Assembly (NCBI RefSeq): GCF_901000735.1
Contig: NC_081541.1
Location: 34,986,060-35,050,059, forward strand
Length of the DNA: 64,000 bases
From: Corylus avellana
Lineage: Eukaryota > Streptophyta > Magnoliopsida > Fagales > Betulaceae
Direction: 5' to 3'
In this document: in pieces, positions 1 through 12,521 of the stretch
Position numbering within the stretch: position 1 is the first letter of the stretch
Layout: each line of letters starts with the position of its first letter
Notes under the pieces: model-generated
What the model saw: only the letters and a program-made list of their open reading frames with translations
The model's database searches: none
Told to the model about the DNA's origin: nothing
Position numbers and translations under genes: made by a program

Positions 1-18
1 TAAAGGAATTAACAATAC

Positions 19-777
19 CTTCGTGAAGGACCATTATTTCCAAAACGTGAAGCTGCCTTTTCACTTTCTCCTGATCCATTACCTACAAACCCCAAATTGT
101 TCAAGCTTCTCTTTCTTTTTCTCTTTGGATCCAAGTCCATTCTTTTGGGAATCCTTTCTATTTTTTCTGGAATAGTCAATCCTGCACCTTGACCATATAC
201 AAGTAGTTCTATAAAATATATATACATGAATCATATATGGGCGTTTAACTACTGGAACAGAAGTATATTCAATCCTTAAAAGTTCCAAAATTGCTAATAA
301 AAAAAAATATATCCGCATAATTTCTACGTAAATTAATTTGTTGGTGGAAATTGATGAAATGATAGATGTTTTGAAGACTGTGAGAGGATGTTGGAGGAGT
401 TGAAATATTTTTTCTTCAACACTTTGTATCTCTAGACAGCTGTTTTTGTTTCTCCTTTAGTGATTAGTTATTTTGAGTTTTGTTCTTTTTGCTACTAATT
501 CCTAGGTGGCTTATTTTGTATACTCCATGTGTACATAGGGTGCCTTACGCTTTTAATGATATTTCGATTTTTTATCAAAAAAAACATTGATGAAATGGAG
601 AAATCTAGCTGCTATAATAAATATGTAAGAAAGGGACAGTACACTTAAAGTGAGATGACAAGATGAGTTTGTGATTACCCTAACTATGTTAGGATTTGCA
701 TTGACCTCCTTGTTATATACAACATGGTATTGAAGTGCAGGCCCATATTGCGGCATAAATTGATGCTGATAAACCAC
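19..777 (-). CDS. Partial unrecognised minus-strand gene, two candidate exons
   Basis: Two stretches look like exons. The first, 706-777, is exactly 24 codons between a good acceptor (cttatcttag) and a donor (GAG|gtcaat). It encodes a Tyr/Gln-rich peptide, VVYQHQFMPQYGPALQ and onward. The second runs from about 213 down to 19, ends at a donor CGAAG|gtattg, and encodes a basic low-complexity segment containing PEKIERIPKRMD, DPKRKRKRS and a Gly/Ser/Asn-rich end. The phases of the two do not join directly, so another exon may lie between, or one call is wrong. The gene would continue off the left edge. A possible 5' UTR exon with donor CACAG|gtctct lies near 1815-1865. The KRKRKR run suggests a nuclear protein, but I do not recognise the family. 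Confidence 0.35.
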
Positions 778-2130
778 CTAAGATAAGCAAATAATCAGTT
801 TTATCCAATATCATAATCAAAGGTAATCAACTCACCACATGAAATCAACAATAGGAAGACTTTGTTCACATATATGGATTCAACATCAAAGAAGCAACAG
901 AATGTGAGGTGACAAAGGGAGGTGGAGTACCCCAAGAACAATAATATGCCTATTCAATAGTCAAGACTCAAGGCTTAAGAGTAAGTTGAAAGCTATGTTA
1001 AATACTCAAATCGATTCTTCATTATCATCCGCATATGCCACATCACTCATAAACTAAAGAAAAAGGCTAGATTAGTCTTCAAATCTCAGGAACGCTTATT
1101 CATTAAAATTAAAAGTCATACTAGCTATAGAGAAAGGCTAGATTAATCTTCAAATAAACAGATTACCGAAAATTTAGAGCCTCCTCTTTTACTATGAATT
1201 GTAGGACACCAAGCTCTTTCATTCTTGACTGTATGTAGGCTTTCCAACGAATTCAAAAACTTCTATTTAAAAACATTTCATTGCATAATAATAAATCATC
1301 ACTTATCCCAAAAGCTTAAGCTTATAAAAAAGAGGAATTTGATATTTAATTAATACTTTACTGCTCCTTTCACATGTGAATTCAAACTATTCCTCAACAA
1401 ATAAGGTCATATAGCTATAGGTAAAATATTTAATTAAATTATAGAGTGATCACAGCCTCTGCTATAATCCATATTAAATCACCATTCATCTTAAAATTTT
1501 AAATCCTTATAAAAAAAATATATGAATTTCATCATTTAGTTAGTAATTTAGAATCACTTCAAACCTCCTAACAAGACAAATATAACAAGCCAAAAGAAAT
1601 ATTAGTAACTCTTACAAGAAAATCCCAAATAAGCTTATCATCCACATTGAAGTTCATCAAAGGTCATCATAGAATACCCCAACAAAAAAAAAATAAATAA
1701 ATAAAAGCGAGATTATTACCTGAGCAAATAAGAGGGATGGAAGATTCAAAGGAATGTAAATTGCATATAAGCAAGTAAATAAATTATATATATGAGAGAG
1801 AGAGGGAGAGAGACCTGTGGTTGTGGCGCGAAAGGGAAGTCCAGGAAGGAATAAGAACAGACCCTCTTTTGTAAAATTATTAAAACTTTAGCGGTTGCGA
1901 TCGTTCCCTTAGGATATCTACGGTCAAGAAAAAATGGATTCCACCGACTTCCTTTTTTTCTTATTTTCTTATTTTCCTCTTTTAAATTTCTATTTTTATA
2001 ATAACGAAGGTGTCAATGAATGGATTAATTAACCAAAATAATTTAATATTAAAAAAATTAAAATAAAAACGTAAATAAAAGTGAATTAATTTTTCTGTTA
2101 ATAAAAATAATTATAGAAGTTTATTTTCAA
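778..2130. other. Intergenic or upstream intron sequence, AT-rich
   Basis: No open frame of coding character. Contains A-rich runs and a GA microsatellite near 1793-1812, close to the possible 5' end of the minus-strand gene at the left edge. Confidence 0.5.
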
Positions 2131-2289
2131 AGAGTAATGTTAGGGACCATCTTTTTATCCTCCTAAAGCTGATGTGACTTTTAAAATTACCATTAAATTT
2201 TAGATGAATCGTACTTGAATTTTAATCAAATTGTAATTTTAAAAGCTATTTAACCTTAGAAGGATAAAAAGATGGTCCTTAGCATTACT
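2131..2289. mobile_element. Mutator-like MITE with 9-bp target duplication
   Basis: Inverted termini of about 55 bp. The left one starts agagtaatgttagggacc and the right one ends ggtccttagcattact; each has an inner block of the type gatgtgacttttaaaat. The element is flanked by a perfect 9-bp direct repeat, tattttcaa (2122-2130 and 2290-2298), the length typical of Mutator superfamily insertions. There is no coding capacity. Elements at 21659-21825 and 34514-34679 share the inner block and layout. Confidence 0.8.
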
Positions 2290-2929
2290 TATTTTCAAAA
2301 ATGAGTTTAAAAGAGGTCGAAGTTCTTCTAAGAACCTACTCGATTTATACTATTACATATTAATTTTCGTAACAAAAGGTTAATGGATTTTTCTAAATAC
2401 TAATTTGTATTGAATTAGATAAAAATAAATAAATTATAAGAAAAAAAAAATACAAATATAATTTTTTATTGACCAAAATATGTATTAGCCTATATAGTCT
2501 TTACGATCATTTTATAGTTTATATTAGATTTTACAAATTTATATTGCCACGTTATTCAAATATCTATACATTGTTGTGACAGTTTTCTGCTACCGACTAC
2601 CGACCAAATTGCACCTGCAAAATAAATAAAATATAAATAATTAATAGAGCTTGCTAGAGGATTCCGGTGAAAGATGATTTTAATGCTTAAGTTAATAGTT
2701 TTTCAAGTGATGAGAATAAGAATGCTTATAATCAGAGTTTCGAGCTATAAGCCAAATATCAAACAATGCTAGAGGATCTCCGTCCATTGGTGGAGTCACT
2801 TAAGACTTTGGGGTACAGTGCTTTGAGATTTTTCAATTATTACTCATCTCAAATGCGTGGATGTGATGATTAATACCAAACAATTCATTCTCAAAGATTT
2901 TCACATCTCGACCCACTAGGATCTACATC

Positions 2930-3013
2930 CAGTGGCGGAGTCACTTGAGGCTTTGGCACCCCCAAAGCTTTTAAACCTTTTTTTTCTTTTTTGGTTTTCC
3001 TACTTGAGTCCCG

Positions 3014-3053
<40 letters not shown>

Positions 3054-3137
3054 TTCCTACTTACACAAGTTACCATTCAACACCTTAAAAAAAAATTTAG
3101 CGACACCTTTAATACCAATTGTTTGGCTCCGCCACTG
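2930..3137. mobile_element. hAT-like MITE with poly(A) core
   Basis: Starts cagtggcggagtca and ends tggctccgccactg, a perfect-ended inverted repeat of a type common in plant hAT-related elements. The flanks tctacatc and tctccatc match at 7 of 8 positions, which fits the 8-bp target duplication of hAT. The interior has a T-rich stretch followed by an uninterrupted A run of more than 30 bases. Confidence 0.65.
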
Positions 3138-4140
3138 TCTCCATCTCCGTAGGTCCGGCAGTTGAAAAAATTGCATCAATATGCACTATTAAATATAAAC
3201 AATAAAATGCTTCTCATTATTTCTTGCCGCTTGGTGGCCCTCTAAAAGAAGAAGATGAATCTAAATAGTAAAATACATCTCATTTATGAAGCTAATCGCA
3301 GCTCTCTAGAGTCGAGTAAATACCGGTTTTCAGAGCACGGGGGATCTACATACAATTATATAAAGACAGCAAATCAATAATACTAGTATTCAATTAATAA
3401 TAAATAAATAAATCATCAAAAGCAATGCTGTCATCCCATGAAATAAAGTATTATTGTTAGTTGTTGATGTTTTAAAAACCCAATTGAATTGAATCTCGAT
3501 TTCCTCTTCAAATTTTTTTATTTTTTATTTCCAAAAAAAAAAAAATCATTTAATTACAAAGGGCCCAATATTCTTTTAATTTTAACTGAAGTGGGTAATT
3601 TAAATATTGCAGCATTTTACGTGCTTAAATATAGTGCACTAGAAATTATTTTCTCTTGATATATACTTAACACATCGGTTATTATTAAAACGTTTATTAA
3701 ATTTATCAATTCCTATCAATTTAACATAATATCAATATAGGTTATGAGTTCAAGCCATGACCGACATTCACCTCCCATTATTTTCACTCCTATCAAATTG
3801 AATCTTAAACATTAGGCTATGTTTGTTTTGTTCTTGAAACTATTTTTTTGTGTTTGGCTTGTATGGAAAAATGTGCGACAGCGAAAAATGGTTGGCAACT
3901 TCCGATAACCTCCGACAAACGTTCAGCGGAGAGGTCTGCTCGGTTTGAGAAGGAGAAATAGTCCAATTAAAAATATTTTTGAGTTAATTATGATTTACCT
4001 AAAAAAAAAAAAAAAATCTATGCCATCTGGACCTGGTGACTCATAAAGCAAGTCAGTCAGTCAATTTTAATTTTTAATTTTTTGTAAAAAAGCAAGTCAG
4101 TCAAATTGAGAGAAAGAGACAGGATACTTTCACGGTTTCA
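3138..4140. other. Intergenic, upstream of the PPPDE gene
   Basis: AT-rich, with short A runs (3533-3545, 4001-4016). No gene seen. The last 100 bases would hold the promoter of the PPPDE gene; no convincing TATA box was picked out. Confidence 0.4.
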
Positions 4141-4404
4141 CTTTGAACTTTAGCTACCAGAGCTTTATTATTCTTCTTCTCCTTTGTGTCCTTCTCTTTC
4201 CTCGTCGGGCCTCAAAAGGGGCAGCAGCTTCTGTGCTTCCCCGAGCTTTCGTTTCATCTTTGTCAGGAGGGCCAAAGACAATGTGTGGGTTTCAGGTACA
4301 CACATTGCTTCATTTCCAGAAGCCCTCTCTGCTCTGAATATGGCTCTATTGCATTTTGGTGGTTGCATTTCCTTCACTCTCTAGTGGATGCTCTCTGCGC
4401 AGAG
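4140..4404 (+). other. 5' UTR exon of the PPPDE gene (putative)
   Basis: A CT-rich leader-like segment ends at a donor AGAG|gtcagt (4401-4405). The coding exon begins after the acceptor tttttacag at 5583, giving a 5' UTR intron of about 1.18 kb. The start of this exon is only approximate. Short open frames in this segment have no recognisable product. Within the intron, 4925-5047 holds a dispersed repeat. Confidence 0.5.
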
Positions 4405-4924
4405 GTCAGTGGGTCTCTTTGATTTTCACTCTCCTTTAATGGGTTTGATTTGTTTCTCTGGTTTTTAGTTTCTTCCCAAATCTTCCAAATTTTTGTTATG
4501 GTTATTGTTATTTGGATAAGATCAGCTGCTACATTACTTTTTTTGCTAATGAATCTCTGATCTGCTTCCTTGAAAGATTTACTGTATGTGTAGCTTCTTT
4601 TTCTTTTAAATGGTTTGTGTACTTGTGTCTAAGTCTACTTCTTCTTCTTTTTCTTTGTTTATGTATGAAAATAAATTTCCTATTCTACTTTCCCAGAATA
4701 ATGTATCTTGTCCTACTTTATCTACTTCACACTCAAACAGTGAAAAATAAATTATCTTTACAAATGAGAGTATGATCTTTGTTATCTTCTAGGAGGTGTA
4801 ATATTTGAAATTTTATGAAGATCTCGGGGTCATAATCTGGTGAATGAGGAAATTATTAGTGTTGGATTCATGGTTATCCCATATTTTGTGATTTAAAAAT
4901 GATAGAGCTTACATTCTATTACTC

Positions 4925-5047
4925 AATAACAAGACATCTTGTGTTATTGGATGTGGACGGGCACGATTAAAAACCCACTATTTTTAACAAAAATCTCCAG
5001 TAATGCTTGGAAATGTCCTGACCATCCATAGTCAATAACAGGAAGTA
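4925..5047. repeat. Dispersed repeat, copy 1 (inside a 5' UTR intron)
   Basis: Shares an ordered set of blocks with 29490-29605 and with its inverted counterpart at 48175-48285: cctggacggtccggatt-type, aaccaactatttttag-type, and a later block around gaccgtccatattcaata. Both ends carry ttattg/caataa and gac(g)g motifs in opposite orientation, so a short MITE is likely. Superfamily not assigned. Confidence 0.5.
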
Positions 5048-5626
5048 TGATGTAATTTGAGAACTTAACAAGGATGATTGGATGCAAAAGGGCGTGGGTT
5101 AAGGTAGTGAGTGAACGCCAAATCAGATTTGTGGCTGTGGCCCTCATGTAAAGTGAAGTGACAACTAAGTTCATCTACTTGGAGCAAAAGAATCACGTAA
5201 AGTAGATGAAAGATGTATGGAAAGAGACTGAAGGAACAAATTAATACCAAAATATTAAAATGAGGAATAAGATTATTATTATCCTTGGATCTTGAGATTT
5301 GTCTACTTCATACATTTAAGGAAGGTCAAGAAATGATGAAAGATATCTCCTTTTGTTCTAATATCGTGCATTTTATGCAACAATCAAGGACTAGATAATG
5401 ATTTCTACATTTCATGAATACAATTAGGATTAGGTTAAGGATTGATTAACCAAATAAGTTATTAGCCTTGTTAATGTATACTATCATGGTACTAAAATCA
5501 TGTGCATCGCAAATCTATTGCTTGCTTTCTTTGTTTAGTTTCTTGACATGGAGTAGTTGATGTTGTTGTTTCCATTTTTACAGGTTAGAACTGGGCATTG
5601 ATGGGTTCCTGGTTTCACCCTTAATC

Positions 5627-8434
5627 ATGAAATCAGGACCAAAGAATGCCTGGCACTCTATTATGCCTCTCTGTCTCAGAGGCAAATCAGCTACACGTTT
5701 CTGCTTGTTCCCAAAAGTGAAGTCAGCTGGATATAGTCCAGGCAACGCACCTGTCTATTTAAATGTGTATGATTTGACACCCATGAATGGATATGTCTAT
5801 TGGGCAGGCCTTGGCATCTTTCACTCTGGGGTGGAAGGTTAGATGGCCTTTATTCTGGATTTCTCTTAATCATGAACTTAAACTCTAGTGGTTGCTCTTA
5901 GAATTGACAATCCTTATTGTTATCTAGTATTTAAGAACATATGATGCTTCTCATGGAGTTTGTACTCGAAATAATCTGGTTATGTATTATTGTCAATAGT
6001 GAAAGCACAAGTCAATAACTGAAATAGAACAGTCACAACTTTACTGAGTAAGAAAACAATGCCTGTAGATTTTATATTGATTTGGTTTATGACATCATGA
6101 GATAGCAACTACAGTTGAATTTTGTATACAATGGAATAAATGGCCTTCTTGGTTCTACTCACCCCTGCCAGATAATACTTTCTTTAACTATATGGACCAA
6201 ATACTAGGAAAACCATTGTAAAAGATTTTCATTTGTTTGTCTCAATTCAAAGTGGGGGAATGTAAGGAGGCATTGGGGCAGAATCCACTTAATAACCTGT
6301 AATTGCACAAGTACAGGATTCAGTCTGATTCAAACACTTCATGTTAATGTATAAATATAATATGGCATGAGTAGATGTTTCTAAAACGAAATAAAGTTGC
6401 TGTATATTTATCAGATGTTCAGGCAAAACCACCCAAAACCAGCTTGTAATCTCATACAACATTGAAAATAGAGATGTTTAAATTATTTTCCTTAGGCTCT
6501 ACTTGACTTCTTTGACCAATCTAACTCCAGAATACTTGGCAAAGTCTCAATCCCGTCTATTTGGGATCACAAAAATGAATGATGTTTCACAATTTTCTCT
6601 CCCTGAAACCTTAATTTGTATGCCAAAATGTTTTTGTCACTTATGCAACCCACACCAAATTTGAACTCCCATGCATCCTTGCAGCATGTTCAACCTAAAC
6701 CACATGAATCCTTGCTGGTGGCTAAACTATGGATAAAGTAGCTTTTCAAATCCATGATGGGTCTGCTAAGCAGCAAAAGAAATTGACATTTCCATAAAAC
6801 CTCTTTCCACACTAAGAATATAATATTATTATTTTTCCTTCCCTCCTCTCAACCCGTGCTTTACTCCCCTAAGGATAAATTCTCCCTTGCACGCATGTAA
6901 ATATGAATTCACAAACATATCCTCTTTGAATGACCAGGACATGGAAAAGATCCTTATATGTTAAATAATGTTAATATATGTTCTGTTTCTTCCTGAATCA
7001 TAGTATTCTCTGGATGATGCTAATGTTTTCTGATAGTCTCTATTACACAGTTTATGGGATTGAATATGCCTTTGGAGCTCATGACTATCCAACAAGCGGT
7101 GTCTTTGAGGTTGAACCTCGACAGTGCCCTGGCTTCAAGTTTAGGAAGTCCATTTTTATGGGGACAACATGCTTGGATCCTGTCCAAGTTAGAGATTTCA
7201 TGGAGCGCCAGTCAGCGAACTATAATGGAGATACATATCACTTGATTGCTAAGAACTGCAATCATTTCTGTGAGGATTTATGTTACAAGCTGACTGGGAA
7301 CCCAACGCCAAAATGGGTAAATCGACTTGCAAGACTTGGTGGGTTTCATATATCTTTCTGTATCATACACTATATGTTACTTTGAGGTTTGGCTTGCATT
7401 AACTTTTTACTCCAAGTATCGTAGACCCTTAAGGCCTGAATGCTTCTCATTTCTGTTGACTCCAAAGATTTTAAAATTATGCAAAAAATTCACAGCCTCG
7501 TGCTCTCCTCAGTATTCTATGGAAGTACTTTTAAGGTTTCCCTCTTCAGAAATATGTTTCATATTATAGGCAGATGAGTCCACAATGTAAAATACATTAC
7601 AATTTGCATATCCGCATATGTAACTTAAGGCACCAAAACAACAAAAACAAAAGAACTTAAGATAAACCAAAACAATCAAACGGGGTTTTAAGTCAATTGA
7701 TTGCATACTACAATGTTCTTTAACTGTTGTTTGATAACTATAGTAATTTTTAGTTCGTGGGAAACAACCAAAAGCAAGAAAAAAAAAATGGAAAGAAAAC
7801 CCAGACAACTAAGAAACACGAAAAAACTAAGAAAAATAGTACACAAAAGAAGAGAAACTTTAGTGCTACCGCAAGGCCCTAAGCTAGAGAGTTATTGTCT
7901 TCATGCTTTGACGCCCCTTGATAAGAATTCCTGCTTGCGTCCCTCATCAGACCTTGCCTTGTTTAGACACATACAGGCTAGATGCTTAGATTTCATCATC
8001 AGCACTAGTCAAAAGAACCAGGGAGCACCATTTTTCTGGAAAAATAAAACAAAAATGGAGGTTGAACATGATATTTACTGAGTTACATGCCCTGCAATGG
8101 CACTAATTCCCTGGATATCACTTTCCTCTCATCCATCTGTTGGTTACTGTTACCATAGCTCATTCTTTTATCTTGTGCCTTCCTTGTAGGTTCACTGTGC
8201 AATTGCGTACTCCCTGAGGCCCTTAAAGCTACCACCGTACCCCATGACCCTGATTTCCAAGGATATGAGAATGAAAAGAAGAAACTCAGGAGTGCCTTCA
8301 GTTGCCTGTCATCAATCTCAATGCAGCCGAAGGAAGTATCAATGTCATCATTGTTTCTACATTCTCACTATAAAGGATGCTTACCACCATGGGAGTTGAA
8401 GAGGTCCAAAACTGTTTCATTGAAGGAACAATGA
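5627..8434 (+). CDS. DeSI-like PPPDE-domain peptidase
   Basis: Exons 5627-5837, 7051-7338 and 8190-8434 join in frame to a 247-residue protein. The PPPDE fold is a papain-like cysteine isopeptidase domain; the human DeSI relatives remove SUMO from proteins. The domain starts near residue 42 (VYLNVYDLTP). The expected catalytic pair is visible: His66 in GIFHSGVE and Cys140 in AKNCNHFCEDL. Segments YGIEYAFGAHD and FEVEPRQCPGF between them are typical of the plant deSI-like proteins (At4g17486/At5g47310 group). The tail after residue 190 is Ser-rich and poorly conserved. All introns are GT-AG. The start is the first in-frame ATG of the coding exon; an upstream ATG at about 5600 opens only a seven-codon frame and could act as a uORF. 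The substrate (ubiquitin or SUMO) cannot be told from sequence. Confidence 0.92.
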
Positions 8435-8861
8435 GAAGACTATTTATTTAGCACCTTCCACAATTGAAAGGACACTGACCGTCCATCTTGCAATTGAGCT
8501 ATTGCAGGGACATGGGGTATTCCTGCCTCCATTAGCCCTTGGGAGTGTGAAATCTGTGCAAGTTTGTTGCTGTGAATGTCAAAATAGAAGGCTTATTTTC
8601 TGGTTTTCTGTTTTTGGTAACCTGTGTGGAGTTTGTTTGTTGTAGTTGTAAAATTGTGTTCTGTTGTGATCTCCATTGATGTGCAGTCATATTTTTATAG
8701 CATGAGAAGAATCCAAATAGATTAATGAATTGTTTTCATGCTGTCTCATGCTCTCCTTATATTGGCTACTCTCCTTGACTAACAAAATGCCATTTGTGTG
8801 GCTTATGCTGTAATTTTTCACTATGTGTTCTGGGTGACAATTTATGTTCTGATGTCAATTT
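8435..8861. other. 3' UTR and flank of the PPPDE gene
   Basis: T-rich and G/T-rich sequence without open frames follows the stop codon. Plausible 3' UTR to about 8720. No other gene seen. Confidence 0.4.
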
Positions 8862-9098
8862 TGAGTCGTGTCAAAACATGAGTATAATAAGATTATATAG
8901 GTCAATTATAACCTGACCTGTTTAATTAAATAGATTATATTTTTCAATCATAAATTTTTAACTTCGTGTTGAGTTTGTATCGAGTCTGTAGGTCAACTTT
9001 AATATGATCAAGTAAATTGAATGTATAAGTCTTTTCAATTTTAATATGTTAATTTCGTGTCGTTTGCAAACCGTATCAGAAATCGACAGTTTTATATA
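8862..9098 (+). repeat. Dispersed repeat of the 'gtgtcgagtt' type, copy A
   Basis: Contains gagtcgtgtcaaaacatgag, tgtttaattaaatagatt, and a segment of the type cgtgttgagtttgtatcgag. The same order of blocks (Cys-free, non-coding; gtcgtgtc, gtttaattaaacg, aatttcgtgttgaattt, gtatcgagttcg) is found at 18833-19163 and, reversed, at 55515-55690. This is a common non-coding dispersed element of eudicot genomes; its superfamily is not evident here. Confidence 0.55.
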
Positions 9099-9896
9099 TA
9101 TAAAATTGAATGTCCACATAAATACATTAAGCTCCAGATTGGTCCAGCTGTTCAAAGTAGGAGCAAAAACAGACAGCTTTGGTCAAACGTGAAAATGGAA
9201 ACAAACAGTATAGTATAGTAGTTTCACTATTTGTCGACTACAGAACTGGAATCCAAGATCATTTGTCGCCATAGGTGCCTTTACTCACCTCCCTGGATGA
9301 CAGGAATGATAATTTCATAACCAAAGTAAAAGGTTCATCACGACTACGAATTTTACAGACTTCAGTAAAATATTCTGATTAACAACGACAATTTTTTTTT
9401 TTAGAAATTTAAGTTTCTTTTATAGAGTTAAGAGATAATTTTTATTTTTATTTATAAAAAAAAAAAAAAAGAAAAAAAAGAAAAAAGAAAAAAGAAAAAT
9501 AGGGTGGCTACCCTGACTTTTTGCCCTTTTTGTCGATTTTACAAGTGAAGTTCAATCTTTGTTTGGTAATTCAAAATAAACAGATGTGCAAAAGTGAGAA
9601 AAAGAATGTTTTTAGCCCTCTTATTTTTCTATGTAGAATGCCAGCGATGATTGGTTAACACTTCCAAACAGCTCAGAAGTAAAAGGTCAACTCCAAGTCC
9701 GGTTCCAACTCATTCGAATGTTGTCGATGCTGCTGTCTGTTCTGAGCATTCTGATGAAAGTCTGACTGATTTTGGAACCTGTTAAGCCTCTATCTCATCC
9801 ACCATTTTTCTAATCATACTGTGTATGAGTTTGAAGAAGGGAGAGCCAAAATTCAGTGATTATATTATAAAAAGCTCAGACCCAGTTGAAGTTTTT
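9099..9896. other. Intergenic, upstream of the quinone reductase gene
   Basis: Contains A-rich runs (9455-9497) and, from about 9640, likely promoter and leader sequence. An in-frame ATG at 9825 would add 24 residues to the reductase, but the downstream ATG is preferred because it creates an acylation signal. Confidence 0.4.
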
Positions 9897-12521
9897 ATGG
9901 GTAAAGGAGGTGGGTGTTTCCCAAGCAAGCAAAGGGCACCCGTAGGTGTTCCTGATCAAGATCCTCCAAACCCAGAAAGGGGCAATTCTATCTCTCTCCA
10001 AAACCAAATCTCAAGTACTAATGCAACCACCCATGTTCAAGATGGGGCTGTGCAAGTACAACCGCCCAAGAAGCTCAAGATTTTCATTGTGTTTTACTCA
10101 ATGTACGGCCACGTGGAGATTTTGGCGAAGAAAATGAAGACGGGGGTTGATTCCGTTGAAGGGATTGAAGGGTTTCTTTATAGGGTCCCGGAGACGCTGG
10201 CGCCGGAGGTCTTGGGTCAGATGAGGGTGCCTCAGAAGGACATTGAGGTGCCCGTCATATCTGCGGATGGGCTTGTGGAAGCTGATGGATTGCTCTTCGG
10301 ATTTCCAACGAGGTATGGGAGCATGGCGGCGCAGATGAAGGCGTTTTTCGATTCAACGGGGCGGCTATGGGAGCAGCAGAGGCTGGTGGGCATGCCTGCC
10401 GGGTTTTTCGTGAGTACCGGCACGCAGGGTGGCGGGCAGGAGACCACGGCGTAAGTATGAACTTTGGTTTTGAGTGATTGGGCTGATTCATGATTTGTCA
10501 GCAAAATTTTCATTATATTTGATGTTATTTGTAGGTTTGATTCTTGTTAGGTTAAGAATTCTTTGGAATTATATGAATTGGGAACAACATATAGTTCTAT
10601 ATATTTGTTGGTTGCATGAGTGTAGGAATCCTTATTAGATTTTATCCTGTTTCTCTTGTGATTTACAGCCAAACAAGAGAAATAGGATAATTGTAGTTGT
10701 GAGAACCCTTTGCGGAAGAACATGCTGAATGTAGGAATCAATTTGCAGGATGTGAGAAGCCTTTACTAGTTGCTTGGCCCCCATATATTGTCACCTAGAG
10801 GTTGTTTGCTTCAACTGAGCTTCTGGAGAGAGATGGACGAGTTACCTCAACAACAATTTATATCAATATTATTATGATTATATCTTGACATCAGATAGAA
10901 GTGATCTTATGTAGTTGACATCAAAGAAAGGGGTTAATCAGATTGGTGGGGATGATATTGCAGTTATATGGATGGTACAAAACTCTGCTAATCAATGGTT
11001 GGTCTTTAGATTCTAGACTGGAGTGGAGCTCCTATATGTGCCATTTGGGCTGGTTTCAGCTATTGCATTAATAAATTCCCATCTCTGGTCTAACTGATCA
11101 GCATCTGCATCTAGATGTTGTGGATTTCATCTTTTCTTCTCCTTGTTGTTTTTTCGTGCTTAGTTTGTGTTACGATCCTAGTGTCTCATATGGGTTAAGT
11201 CTAATCTTAACCGTGTGTATATAAGCTTTTGGACACCCCTCCCCTTGTAAGCCAGTTTTCAAGGGTGAGTTCTACCTACCTAACCTTTGTATCATTTTGT
11301 TGCATAACTTGGATATAGTTTACAGCTCCTAGTAGTTATGAGCTTTTGGGGATTCCGGATTATGCTTTTTTTAAATTTTTTATTGATGAGATGAAACAAG
11401 TACAGGGTAAAAAGAATAAGAAAAATTACAGGAAAACAAAAAATAAATACAAAACAGACCAACAAAAAGAACATTGTCCTTACCAGCAGAACTGGTTATA
11501 GTGGCCCATAGTGAGATATGAGTTGAACTTAAGGCACTCATATTTATCTTGTTATCAAGGATATCTCACTGAATCTATTATGCACCTAAATTTTTACTTA
11601 TCTTACAATGAAAAGCTTATTCGGATCCAATATTAGTATCCAATTAGCCTTTTAGCTCAACCCAAATTATTATACTTTTGTATTTATTGGTCCAATGGTA
11701 GGGCTACACAATGGGATAGTCCTTCCTCACCCACAAAACCACCAACCCAATTGAAGATGGTATTTGATCCCGGGTTTCTGGTACAATATTAAGACCATTT
11801 GCCAGCTGACTGGCTAGCATCTTCTGAAGGGTTATTCTTTTGAGGAGTCAAAGATTAAACTAAGAACCTCCAGCATTACTTCATTTGGTTGTGGTGTCTT
11901 ATATTTATTCAAACACTTTCATCCCATTATCATTTCAACATTATACACATTGATATTCCAAGTACTTTGAAATTGTGAAGATAATAATTTTTAGCCTTTT
12001 GGATTTCAGAACACTGGAACTTTGAGAATGCAAAGATGGATGGATATACAGCATTGATCAACCCCTGATTCCTTGTACTTTTTGTTTGGGGTGGGAGGGG
12101 GGGAGATAAGTATTAAAATTTTCTGTGCTCATTTTAGGGTCAGTTCTGTTATTTTGTATCACTCTTATCAGTTGCATCAATATCATTTGTCAAAGATATG
12201 GAGTGAATTTCAGCATTATCATCTAGATAAATATCATTTTAAGTGATTGAGTTTCATCTCATGAAATGGGTTGTATATAATTGCTGCAGTTGGACAGCAA
12301 TCACTCAGTTAGCTCACCATGGGATGATCTATGTTCCTATCGGGTATACTTTTGGTGCCGAAATGTTCAAAATGGACGCTATCAGAGGCGGATCTCCATA
12401 TGGTGCCGGAGTATTTTCCGGAGATGGCACTAGGGAACCAAGTGAAACTGAGCTTGCTCTTGCAGAGCATCAGGGCAGGTACATGGCTGGTATGGTCAAG
12501 AGGTTTGCCCAATCTTCTTAA
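9897..12521 (+). CDS. NAD(P)H dehydrogenase (quinone), FQR1/WrbA-like, acylated type
   Basis: Two exons, 9897-10450 and 12290-12521, joined by a 1.84-kb intron (GC|gtaagt to ctgcag), give 261 residues. WrbA/FQR1 enzymes are FMN-dependent and carry out two-electron reduction of quinones, protecting against redox cycling. The N-terminus [11 protein letters not shown] fits N-myristoylation at Gly2 plus palmitoylation at Cys7. A low-complexity linker of about 60 residues follows, then the flavodoxin domain from [14 protein letters not shown] (FMN phosphate loop) through [30 protein letters not shown] and [13 protein letters not shown]. The layout matches Arabidopsis At4g36750, which is longer at the N-terminus than the soluble FQR1. 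The start at 9897 is preferred over 9825 on this basis. Membrane tethering is inferred. Intron phase and frame were checked. Confidence 0.93.
10451..12289 (+). other. Intron of the quinone reductase gene
   Basis: A GT-AG intron of 1839 bases, AT-rich. An inverted A-rich tract near 11375-11470 (ttttttattgatgagatgaa, attacaggaaaacaaaaa) resembles the reversed 3' end of a LINE. Nothing coding seen. Confidence 0.6.

Noticed and set aside
7701..8081. 126-codon frame between exons 2 and 3 of the PPPDE gene
   Set aside because: Lies in an intron and is Lys-rich from A runs; the family protein continues at 8190 instead.
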